NCBI GenBank assembly: GCA_947247005.1
Contig: OX365959.1
Coordinates: 41,075,097-41,139,096, forward strand
Source of the DNA: Spisula solida
Taxonomy: Eukaryota; Mollusca; Bivalvia; Venerida; Mactridae
Reading direction: 5' to 3'
Length of the DNA stretch: 64,000 nt
Shown here: positions 49,226 to 59,927 of the stretch, in pieces
Layout of the letters: every line of letters begins with the position of its first letter
Position numbering within the stretch: the first letter of the stretch is position 1
Position numbers and translations under genes: made by a program
Notes under the pieces: generated by a model
Told to the model about the DNA's origin: nothing
Seen by the model: the letters and a program-made list of their open reading frames with translations, nothing else
Database searches by the model: none

Positions 49226-49407
49226 GGGAAACTAGCCGGCCCCACCCTTCTGAGAAACTAGCCGGTCCCACATCCTCGTGAGAAACTAGCCGGTCCAACC
49301 CCTCTTGAGAAACTAGCCGGTCCCACCCTCCTGAGAAACTAGCCGGTCGCCCCCTACCCTCCTGAGAAACTAGCCGGTCCCCACCCTCCTGAAAACAAAT
49401 AGCTGAT
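49226..49407. repeat. GAGAAACTAGCCGGTCC minisatellite, six copies
   Basis: Units of 26-31 bases each contain GAGAAACTAGCCGGTC followed by a C-rich CCCACCCTCCT-type spacer. Unit 2 has five copies at 56735-56890. The reverse-strand ORF through it is repeat-derived. Confidence 0.9.
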
Positions 49408-49853
49408 CCCTGGTAATGATAGCAGGGCCTGTGTATAGCACTTGTACAGCAGCTACAACAATTCATATAAGATAAGCGTCAAGAAAGTCAGATATATTAC
49501 ACGTTTCATTTTAACGAGTTGCAAACTTAAATAAAAGTGTCTTAGTAAAGTGCGCTGGTTGGTTCAAATTGTTTTCTTTCTATAGCTATGATCTAGAAAT
49601 ACATTGTATCGAGAATATTGCATGTTACTGAAAAGTGACTATATGCTGCGTAAATGTTAAGTGCCGGACACTCGAATGCATATGATATTTACAAAATATT
49701 AATTCAAACAACACTTAAATAGCCCATAAAATACAATTTCTCAGTTCGGCGCTTTATCCTAAATCATATTTTGGAAATATTGCGCAAATGGATGTCACGT
49801 TTATACATATACACGAGTATACCTAATACAACACATATCGATCATCGATACTT

Positions 49854-49890
49854 TACTCTGCCTTCCCTGTCTGACTTAATATAATCTTTT
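49854..49890 (-). repeat. Terminal piece of the GGGAAGGCAGCACTCAAC dispersed repeat
   Basis: On the minus strand AGATTATATTAAGTCAGACA then GGGAAGGCAGAG. Only about 35 bases remain. Unit 2 at 57360 lacks it (CACTCTTCATTGATAACG), so it is a unit-1-specific insertion or capture. Confidence 0.6.
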
Positions 49891-50539
49891 TCATTGATAA
49901 AGATAAAAAAAAAAATATTGAACTGCCATCAACTTGTCAGATATAACATATCAATTATTCATATTTGAGAAATGAAAGTTATGTTGAAGAGGCTATTCAC
50001 TAAACTATTAGTAAAACGTAATCCGTTTGTTTTATTTTGTTTGCTGTGCTGTTTGTATTTGTAGTTTGTATTTAATTAGTTATGAGCTTTATAAGAGACA
50101 TTGTGTTTATTAATTTTATAGAATATTATTAATCAATATTGTATGCAAACTTTTAATGATTGCATTGTAACCACGCGGTACACAGAGTGGTCGATATTAA
50201 TTAACAGGTGATGTATTGATAGAATTGATCAGACTCACTCTCAGATCTCTATTAATATAATGTAGTGCATTTCAAAATTGGTAAAACTAAAGTGATGTGC
50301 CTACTTGAAAATATAGTGCAATTACGGTACCAGGCCATTACCATTAGCAGACATTCGCATTACACTGCATGTAGTATAAATTGGTAAATTATAGTGATGT
50401 GTTTCCTTGATTTAAATATCAAAGTCATATGCAAGGTATTCAAAACGTGACGCTCAATAATTTATAAGTCTCGTGTATCACTTGGCATTCCGTTTGCGTT
50501 CTGTATATGAATTATCTGTGCAAATAGACAGAATGTTGC

Positions 50540-50650
50540 TGATGGAGACCCACTGATCGAGGTGTAGAAAGTCCGACTAGTGAAACAAGGTCGTGAGTTC
50601 GAGCCAGGCAGGGTGTCATCAACACTACTTCTTTATCCCAAACTATGTCA
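50540..50650 (+). mobile_element. tRNA-derived SINE remnant
   Basis: CTGATCGAGGTGTAGAAAG resembles an A-box region and GTCGTGAGTTCGAGCCAGGC a B-box. The diverged paralogue in unit 2 is at 58125-58215 (GATCGTAAGTTCGAGCCTAG). Confidence 0.4.
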
Positions 50651-52452
50651 GACTCACATGTTGTGATGTAAACCAATTTAGTATATGATATTGTTTCAAT
50701 ACCAAGTAACATCAAAACAAATCCCGAAAAGTAAGATGTCTGCCCACTATTCATATCAATATATTAACACCTGTGTAGTTCACAGGCGTAAACAGCGTCA
50801 AAATCGTTCAAATGTTAAGTGAGATAAAGCGTTTTATACTTTGACAAACGCTGATGTTGTCCCAAATAAACGTTTGAAGGAGTCACTGCCACAAATGCCT
50901 AAATGAGTAGTGTTAACATTGATAAAATGATCATAAAGATTTTTTTACAAAGTACAAACTTATTTGACGATATACTCGTACAAATTTAGACATTCTCATT
51001 TCAGATACGAAAGGGTACTACATCAAGATAGAACATAGTTATATAAATACTAACATGATAAATGAGAGAAAATGCCTTAAACATGTTTAAAGTCCAATTA
51101 CCATACTTGAGTAACCAAAATCAAATTATAAAACTGGTCAAGAATGACCAATATTTACACCCCAAAGGTGACATGATACGCAAATGTCCACATTAACATC
51201 TTGATTATTAGAATATTGACTGTTGTGTACTTAGAGTGTTATTATATTGGCGTGCGGTAATGATTCAAAATTACCATTTGTCGACAAATGGGACCGCATT
51301 TATAATTTAATAACCGTTCAATAAACGACGATGACCGATGACACTGACTTAACATAGAAAAGTCGGTCCTTACGAGTCACGATAGACTTCACTTATCCAG
51401 GGACAAGAGAACACAATCCCTGAGAGAGGATTAATCCGATAGATTTATATTCCATGTGGAGGCCAAATATTCAGTTCATATATCAGTATAATTATAGTAT
51501 TTACAAATAGCTTTGAATTCATAGCCTTCATTTAATTAATTTATTTTTGGGAATGGGTTTTTTCTCATCCATTTTTACTTTCATAGACAGGTAAATTAGG
51601 TTACAACATATTTGATGGACTATTACCTTGAAAGTGTTATAGTAAATACATTAAAATGTGTACAAATAGAAGCTTTTTGTGTAATTCAATTTAATTATTG
51701 GTCTTGTTTTCTTGGTAAAGGAACTATGTCGTTTGGGTCTTAAAATCAGAAGCGGTAATCAAAAAAAAAGACGTCGTCGCTTTCTTTAAATATATATTCC
51801 AGAAATAGTTTCATAGCTGACACAATTGATACATTAAGTGTAAAGATACTCTTGTCTAGCAAAACAAGAAACTATAAATCATTCAGACTGCATTCTATTG
51901 TTTAGTTTCGGGAGAAAATACGTCTTTTTCCCGCGAAAACAATCAGATGAGATTGTGTATCTTTAGACGAAATAATTAATCAATTTTAGACGAAATAATT
52001 AATTAAATGACGTCACAGAACCTTCTAACAGAACGTGATCTGTCAAATAAGAACTAGGGTAAGAGAAACAATAAAAACGATTAACTGCTAAATCTGTGGA
52101 AACAATAATCTACTGGGGATCAGAGAAAGTTATATCTATGTTTGCATATCCTGGACTCTGCAGTGCATTTATGTCACCATAAAAACAAACACCATATTGA
52201 ATGAACATGTCCAACCCAAAATAGATGCTGGACGTTTAATTACTAAAATATAATTAAATCCATAAATGGATGACAAAAAAGATGACATAAAGTTTGACTT
52301 TGAACAGGTATTACTATTCGAAGTGGAATATTTTACGTCGAATATAACAATACGAACTAAAGTACGAAATCAAATACCCACGATTAATTGACCACAGGCC
52401 CTTGTCTTTTGTAACATTGCAACATAGAACTAGAATTATCACTGTCGTGAAC

Positions 52453-53629
52453 AGGGCCCCGTGGTAGCATGTCGTAAGAGGGGGGGGGGGGGAGGAGTGT
52501 AGAAGTATAGTGGGGTTGCATAATTATCAGCGCTATAAGTTTCTGTACTCAGACACAATAACAAAGTCATATCTCAAACTTTCATGTGTTGATGCCTGAA
52601 ATAAAGTAATTCACTCCCTTCTAAAATTCAATTAAAGTTGGTTGACAAGCGCAGGTTTAATTTCCTACATAGAAACCATGATGAACTTTGACTTTTATAA
52701 AGTTTGGAAATATCTTTGACAGACTAAAATTGCACACTGACTTCATGAAATCATGACATTGGTTTCATTGACATTGCCCTGTTCCTGATCGGCCAATATT
52801 GTTTGCAAGATGGAAATACACAAAAGAGCACTACATTAATCTGTTTGTTTTGTGTGCAAGTGTTAAGGGGAATCAGTCAAAAATTATTAAAGTTTTAAAG
52901 AGTTGTCGCCCTTTGCTAAACATGTGCATATTGTTTTTGCCCCAAATACATGTACTTTTTGTCGTAGTCAATAGAAGTAAGTATAGCAAGTTTCATTTGA
53001 ATATCTTGAACTATTTTTTAACTTTGACCAATGTTATAGTTTTTGAAGCTGAAAAGGGGCATAAGTCAAAATTTATCAAAGCTAGAGTTGTTGCCCTTTG
53101 CTAAAGACAAGCGTATTATCACTGGCACTAATGATAGCAAGTTTCATTTGAATATCTACTATCGTTGTGAAGTTACGAAGAAAAAAGATGAAAAGTGAGT
53201 AAATTTGAATTTAAGAAAAGGGCCATAATTCTTTCAATATTGCAGCCAGAGTGATGTAATTTGTCAGAAAATAGTGTTTTGTTGATGTGATCTTAGGTTT
53301 AAAATCTCAAGTTGATATCTTCAATGGTTTTCAAGTTATCAAGAAAAAAAGCTGAAAATTGATGAAAATTTGAATTTTACAAAGGGCCATTACTCTTCAA
53401 ATATTGTAGCGAGAGTTATATAACTTGCCATAAAATAGCGTACTGTTGTTGTGAGCTTATGTTTGAAGTTTGAAGTCAATACCTATAATGGTTTTCAAGT
53501 TATTAAGAAAAAAATTGAAAAATGTGGACGGACGGACAGACAGACGGACGAACAGACGGACGGACGGACGGACGGACGGACGGACAGGGTGATTACTATA
53601 GGGCACGCAAAAGAAAATTGCGGGGCCCT
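52453..53629. mobile_element. Non-autonomous element with AGGGCCCCG termini and GACG array
   Basis: It starts AGGGCCCCGTGG and ends GCGGGGCCCT, a 9-base perfect inverted terminus. It is absent from unit 1. Inside are direct copies of TAGCAAGTTTCATTTGAATA (about 52985 and 53136) and GGTTTTCAAGTTAT-AAGAAAAAA (53326 and 53490), a 13-G run (52480) and a GACG tetranucleotide array (53526-53587). It resembles repeat-cored non-autonomous elements of molluscs. No target duplication is evident. Confidence 0.7.
53526..53587. repeat. GACG/GACA tetranucleotide microsatellite
   Basis: GGAC-type units with occasional GACA and GAAC variants, near the 3' end of the AGGGCCCCG element. Confidence 0.95.
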
Positions 53630-54224
53630 AATAAAACTAAAACCTCATTTTAAATTTTATGACAATACTTTGTAAATATTACCATGCGAAACCAGACTAT
53701 AACTCATTATCACAAACGGAATATACTGTCAGGAATTTATTATCAGCAAAATGTCAAAATATCTGAGTTGATTCTTATTCCGATTTGAGCGAAATCGCAA
53801 TTTTAAGCTAATATTTCTATTTGAAATGTTTCCATAGTTAAATGGCAACGGATTTACAGTGTATCTTCCGCTAAAATAACGTGGTTTTTTCTCCACTATA
53901 GGATAATGCTTTCTTGCAACAAATCAACGTAGTTTATTGCTGACGTAATTTAAGTTTGTGAAGTAATTTCAGGGATTATTCAGAAGGAACAAAGTTTGAA
54001 ACAATATTATTGTGTTGCAAGGATACACACGCATTTCAAAGCAATGATGAATCAATCATCAAACGAACATCTTTAAAAATAAAACGAGCTATAACAAATC
54101 TAAATCAATGGTTGGAATGAAATTGTTATTCTATCAACAACACAGTATGGCACTCCCGTAAGCTCAAAAAGAAAGAAAATAATGACTCATGTATACTGAC
54201 AATAAATAAAACGGTACAGGGCTG

Positions 54225-54530
54225 GTATTCAAAGTGTTCAAAACGTACACCACCAAATGTTTGCAAAATGTTTCTAAGAACATTTTAATGTCAGTATGAA
54301 CATCTGGGTACTGTTTTACGAACATAGTAAACTTACGATCAAATTGAATTATATGTATAATTTGTGTACAATTATAAAGTGTGGTAAAAAGAGCTGCAAT
54401 ACTAATTATGATTTAGTTAATGAACTCCTGCAAATCATACCCGTCACCAATTTGCAGTTGTAAAAGAATTATAAAGAATTCAAATTTAGCATAAATTTAA
54501 GATTTTCGTAAGTGCTTTGTTAAAACGAGT
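54225..54530. mobile_element. MITE-like insertion with GGGCTGGTATTCAAAG terminus
   Basis: The left end CAGGGCTGGTATTCAAAG matches the family at 31569. The right boundary is less clear, near AAGTGCTTTGTTAAAAC. Unit 1 at 46740-46860 is shorter and lacks most of it. Confidence 0.4.
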
Positions 54531-55881
54531 ACACTGGCGACTGTCTATAACTACCTGACTAAACTCTTAGTTCAATAACCTTTCATAGAATACAGAATTT
54601 GAGTACAGAGTGTGTGTATAGATATTTTATAAGTATACGACAGTCCCAGTAAAATATCAATATAGCACTCTCTAATGTCAGCGTCACCTTCCCTTTTAAC
54701 TACGTATAATTTGGTTGTGAATTGAATCTATTGATTACATTCCTAAAATATGTTTACTTCCTATGCATATTTAATATCTGATTACTAAAAATGAATTAAC
54801 AATCGTTAATCTATAATGATAGTGTACAATTATAGACTATGTACTTGTGTACGTTAATAATAATGGATCGAATTGGTTGATTATTAGTAAAATATATATT
54901 TATAATCGTAGTACTATATTAGTCATGGGATTGTAATTATTAACCAATATTTTAGGATAAACACGCGGGTTATCGTCCTGAAAAGACCACGTCCTTAACC
55001 GAAATAAATTGTCTTTAATTTCAGTCCACGAGTTTCATCTTTCAGGCCTTATTCATACGGTGTTTCTATTTGAAGAAGAAATAAAACGTTTGCCTATATA
55101 CAAAGAGATGGCAGAATAAATAATAAAGTTCTTGACGTAGAATCTATTTCTATTTACCGTCGCATTTGATATAACTGAAATAACTTTGAACTCTGCCTAA
55201 GTGACGATTTCATAAAATACTGCTTGAATAAAAACGTCTAAATAAAAGTGAAGTTGTGGTTATGGTTAACCTACATTCATGGAATCTTTCCTTATGAGCA
55301 CTTATCTTTATCAAAGATAAACACGGAACCGTATCTTTTCCCAATTGCAAGCGCAAGTGACATTATACTTATATAACGTCTATCTGCTGTCCTGAACTTA
55401 CGATTCACCCCCCCCCCCAACCACGCCCCCTCTAGATAGAATGTCGACAGAATAGGCCGCAAACTTGACCACACTTGTATGGTCATCAATCAAAGAGAAT
55501 TTCTAATATCCCATGAAATAAAGAGAAATTTGGCCGGGCAGAGAAAAATCCTGGATTTAGTTATACGGGGATCAAAGACGTTTTGTCAGTTAATTCTTCA
55601 ATACTTAACCATAGAACTATTGGGGATATTTCGCCGTATTCATCACTCGTGTAGGTGATTGATTACTTTTCTCTATAACATGTCTCTGACGTAAACTGAT
55701 TATTTTCTATCATTTTAAAACTTATAGTCTATGAGATGCTGGAGGAGAAATTCGCCGCCCTTTTCCTTTTACAATTAGGCATCGTATTCGAGATTCGCGG
55801 TTCCTAAATATGTATCATCTCCAAATATCATACTGAATTAAAATACAAGCACCGGAAGTTCGTTAGATATACTTCCATATT

Positions 55882-55966
55882 GCCTCGACGGCGAAATGGT
55901 AGAGCGTCCGCTTTGAGTGCGTGGCGGGGCAACCCTGGTTCCACTGCAGGTAGGCAACGTCATACC
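55882..55966 (+). mobile_element. tRNA-derived SINE head, unit 2 orthologue
   Basis: GCCTCGACGGCGAAATGGTA, GAGCGTCCGC and the B-box-like CTGGTTCCACTGCAGG, then ACGTCATACCAAA. Only one head is present here, in contrast to two in unit 1. Confidence 0.6.
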
Positions 55967-56734
55967 AAACAGAAACAAAATTAATACCAGTAATTGTCTT
56001 GTTGGCTTCTCTATCATACCATCGAGGTGATGTTTACCTTACCATCAAAAATGAGATGTCGAGAATGATTATTGTTGTAAGAACATGTGTAACTTTCAAC
56101 CTTGAACAAATGAGTATAAACACATTCTCGTTTACTCGGTTTATCAATGTGTGAAGCAATATACAACATGGGAACTATAGCAATTACATACTTCACCATC
56201 TTATGGACTGGAAGAAATTTGCAGCACTTTAAGATAAACAGAATGTGTGTACATAACCGTCTGGATACATTTTTTGTCTGAATACTGATGAAACAATGTC
56301 TGCCACGTGTCAGACTAACATTAATTTTGTATTAAACGACACACTTAGAAAGGTTATTGTCTCAAGTTGGTTAGATAGACTGGACTTCATTTAAATAGCT
56401 GACCAATGTTGTAACGTCTAGCTAGTCAATATTTCAGTGTAATTATTTTTTGTCTTTAAAAGTCCATTTAACAGTGTTTCAGTCCAATTGAGCGTGTCCA
56501 TTCTTTCTTGTGCATGTGTATGAGTATGTCGTCATTGTGACTTGTTTCCCTGTCTTTTGTGCCTCTCTTATTTTCTTTTCAGAAACTCATGTGCGTATTC
56601 AGAGGGTGTTAGGGGACATACGCCCTGAATGTTTTGCCTACAAGTGTTTTTTTCTAATATACCCCTATTTCAAGAACTTGGCAATGCTAACATTCCGGTC
56701 GAACCCCCAAACATCAATGGCGACCGCCCATCAT

Positions 56735-56890
56735 GGGAAACTAGCCGGCCCACCCTCCTGAGAAACTAGCCGGTCCCCCACCCTCGTGAGATACTAGCCG
56801 GTCCAACTCCTCCTGAGAAACTAGCCGGTCGCACCCTACCCTCCAGAGAAACTAGCCGGTCCCCCACCCTCCTGAAAACAAATAGCTGAT
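56735..56890. repeat. GAGAAACTAGCCGGTCC minisatellite, five copies
   Basis: Same unit as at 49226 with one copy fewer; the third copy carries GAGATACTAG. Confidence 0.9.
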
Positions 56891-58124
56891 CCCCGGTAAT
56901 GATAGCAGGGCCTGTGTATAACACTGGTACAGCAGCTATTACAATTCATATAAGATAAGCGTCAAGAAAGTCATATATAAATTACACGTGTCATTTTAAC
57001 GAGTTGCAAACTTAAATAAAAGTGTCTTAGTAAAGTGCGCTGGTTGGTTCAAATTGTTTTCTTTCTATAGCTAGAATCTTAAATACATTGTATCTTGAAT
57101 ATTGCATCTTACTGAATACTGACTGTTCTAAGTAGTTAAGTTTCTATATTCAGCGCAAATGTTAAGTGCCAGACACTTGAATGCATATGATATGTACAGA
57201 ATATTAATTCAAACAACACTTAAATAGGCAATAAAATACGGTTCCTCAGCTTGACGCTATATCCTAAATCATATTTTGGAAATATTGCGCAAATGGATGT
57301 CACATTTATACAGATACACGAGTATACTTTATACCACACATATCGATCATCGATACTTCACTCTTCATTGATAACGATATAAAATTCTTAAATTATTGAA
57401 CTGCCATCAACTTGTCAGATATAACATATCAATTATTCATATTTGTCAGGAGAAACGAAAGTTATGTTGAAGGGGCCATTCACTAAAACATTGGGAAAAC
57501 ATAATCCGTTGGTTTTATTGTGTTTGCTGTGCGCTTTTTATTGTATTTTATATTTAATCAGTTGTTAGTTATATAAGAGACATTGTGTTTATTAATTTTA
57601 AAGAATATTTTATAGAATATTATTAATCAATATTGTACGCAAACTTTTAATGGTTGTATTATAATCACGTGGTACGCAGAGTGATCGATATTAAGTAACA
57701 GGTGATGTATCGACTGAAATTATTAGACTCACAGTGAGAGCTCTATTAATAAAATCGTGAAGTTGTGCATTTCAAAGTATTGGTAATGCTTTAGTGATGT
57801 GCCTACCTGAAAATATAGTAAACTTACAATGAAATGTTATTAACATTTAATTATCAAGTATTCACACATTGCATGTAATATAAAATGGTAAAACTATAGG
57901 CATTTGTTTACTCGATTTGAATAACAAAGTCATTATTGTACAATGTACAATGTACCTGTCGTATGCAGGGTAATTCCATAATCCTCACTGGATTGTTCCA
58001 CGTGACCATTGGAATTCTGATTGGGAAACAGACAAGATAAGTATGATACAAATGTGTCGCTCAATAATTTATAAGTTTCAAGCATACATGTATTCCATTT
58101 GTGAATTCTGGCGGGAATTAGGCT

Positions 58125-58215
58125 AGTTATTGATGGTCGAGGGTTAGAGAGTATTACCGTTTAAATAAGATCGTAAGTTCGAGCCTAGCAGACTCGCGGC
58201 AGGTCATGGACACTA
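58125..58215 (+). mobile_element. tRNA-derived SINE remnant, unit 2 paralogue
   Basis: GATGGTCGAGGGTTAGAGAG and GATCGTAAGTTCGAGCCTAG correspond to the A-box and B-box of the remnant at 50540; diverged. Confidence 0.35.
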
Positions 58216-58385
58216 CTTCAATACCACAAACTGTGCTAGACTCACTGGTAACCGTGTCGTGATGTAAACCAAATTAGTATATGATAGATTGAAAAGTCAA
58301 AATGATAATGTATCAAAACCACGTCACGTCACAAGTAACATCAAATTAACTCCCGAAACGTCATATATCTGCCAACGTTACAATT

Positions 58386-58461
58386 CGATGGGTTGGCGGA
58401 AAACTATTGTAACTCCAATATAAAACATAGTGAGTTACAATAGTTTTCCACCAACCTATCG
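58386..58461. repeat. 76-bp hairpin specific to unit 2
   Basis: The arms CGATGGGTTGGCGGAAAACT-ATTGTAACTC and their reverse complement pair over about 30 bases with two mismatches around a 16-base loop. Unit 1 lacks it at the equivalent place (50745-50765), so it is an insertion. It may be a tiny MITE or an insertion with miRNA-precursor-like geometry. Confidence 0.75.
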
Positions 58462-58720
58462 ACAAAGGAACAATGTATCATGAGAGAAATACTTTTGTAG
58501 TTCATAAGTAAGAACAGCGTCAAAATAGTTTAATTCTTACGAGCGATTCCTCGTTTTAAACTTTTAGTCCAACTAAACCATGTCAACGAGAGTCGCTTCC
58601 AAAATGCCTGCATAATTGTTTTTCAACTTTTATTATAGGAACTATAAAGACTTGATTGTACAAAGAAGCTTATTTGACAATATATAGTTTTGACAATCTC
58701 ATTTCGGCCACGAACATAGC

Positions 58721-59585
58721 CACTGACACTCGACCAGACAAACAGTTCTATAAGAAAATAGCAGTGGCCTATAACCAATACGGTGTATTTATAAATACAG
58801 AATATAGGCCACAGATATTTATAAAAGTGTTGTTCTGACCGCCTACTATAAGATACTATAACATGCTGTATCACTTTTAAAAAGTTCTACATATTAAGTT
58901 CATAATAATGGAAGCTGCGTTCGTTAGTGAAGTTTGAGATTGACTATTGCGATCAAGTGGCATTGTCGTATTGCATGTCGACAATTTTACTTTGAGATAC
59001 TACAATAAATGAATATGATTGAAGCGTGTATATACTTGTATAGTGTGCGTGTAACAATCGCATAGTTACATCGGCTGGCAATGTTTTATAAATTACGTCT
59101 GACAAAATATAAACATTCGTGTGTGTGTGTGTGTGTATATATAAAACAGGTTTAAAATTGAAAACATTTTCACCGAGACACAATAGCTATTGTTTGATTT
59201 ACAACTGTTGTCGACATAGTGAACTGATTCGAACCTATACAGAAAGGTGTCATCGCCGAGCAATGCGAAGTGAACCATTTAGGCCCCAACATTGTTGCGC
59301 AAAAGATATGTATATATGTATATGGGGAGATGGGTGTCCTATTTCAGTATACCCATCTTTTGGCAATTTTCCTGCGGAAACCCCACATTTTGTTTGCGCT
59401 GTACATATCTATGATGATTAATGTTTTGTACAGTTTAATTTGATTGTTTCATATATTTCATTTTATATTAGTTTATGTTCTAATATTAAATAGGTCATCC
59501 ATGTTTTGCACACAACATGGATGACCACGTTCAACTTAAATTGTATCTGTATTGTTTTCTCCCCGGTCGGTCGTGAATATTATAT
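58721..59585. other. Unassigned region with a GT microsatellite and a Cys-rich ORF
   Basis: (GT)9 lies at 59119-59136. The plus-strand frame that runs from it to 59421 is cysteine-rich (for example YNCCRHSEL, QHCCAKDMYICIWGDGCP). No family was recognised and no splice acceptor stands out, so it is not called as a gene. A 13-bp stem with an 8-base loop lies at 59493-59526. Confidence 0.4.
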
Positions 59586-59665
59586 ATGTTCTGCTGTCCG
59601 CTTCGAGTGCGAGGGATTTCGTGATTGGCCCCAGACCGCGACGTAGCAAAGTCGGTAAAATAATT
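59586..59665 (+). mobile_element. Fragment of the CCTCGACGG-type SINE
   Basis: GTCCGCTTCGAGTGCGAGGG, then CGACGTAGCAAAGTC, aligns with the part of the SINE after the A-box at 55906. The head is missing. Confidence 0.4.
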
Positions 59666-59775
59666 TTGTGATATCTACACTCACTTGACGTTCATCATTT
59701 ACAGCTAAATGCTGGTTCGACTGATGTGAGGACAATGTGACTTGGTAGTCTCAATATGGCTGAAATACTGTTGAC

Positions 59776-59927
59776 CAGGGGTGATATTCAATATTGATCT
59801 TACTTGACTTAACGATAAGGACAGCCAATCATATCACACCGTATTAAACTATTGGTCAGTAACAGGCAATATGATTGGCTCTCCTTATTATCCAATTAAA
59901 TAAGATCAATATTGAATACCACCCCAG
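59776..59927. mobile_element. MITE with TATTCAATATTGATCTTA inverted termini
   Basis: Left GGGGTGATATTCAATATTGA and TCTTA..., with GGACAGCCAATCATAT further in, is mirrored by ATATGATTGGCTCTCC and TAAGATCAATATTGAATACC then ACCCC. Arms are about 60 bases in a 150-base non-coding element. Confidence 0.8.

Larger units (their letters stand above)
42390..51010. repeat. Tandem segmental duplication, unit 1
   Basis: Pairs with 51050-58720. Landmarks: CGGTCCTTACGAGTCACGAT (42700 and 51365), ATAGACAGGTAAATTA (45420, 51583), GAACGTGATCTGTCAAATAA (45872, 52034), GTTATGGTTAACCTACATTC (47564, 55258) and GACATACGCCCTGAATG (49108, 56617). Unit 1 keeps about 2.5 kb (42870-45410) that unit 2 lacks. No protein-coding gene was recognised. 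Confidence 0.9.
51050..58720. repeat. Tandem segmental duplication, unit 2
   Basis: Second copy of 42390-51010. Relative to unit 1 it has lost about 2.5 kb at 51540-51580 and gained elements at 52453-53629 and about 54225-54530 and a hairpin at 58386-58461. Identity is uneven: about 97 percent by eye in 56330-56650 against 48870-49150, but much lower around 54100-54700. Confidence 0.9.

Noticed and set aside
49161..49466. 101-codon minus-strand ORF with RLVSQEG-type repeats
   Set aside because: Derived from the ACTAGCCGGTC minisatellite; the frame is not kept in unit 2.
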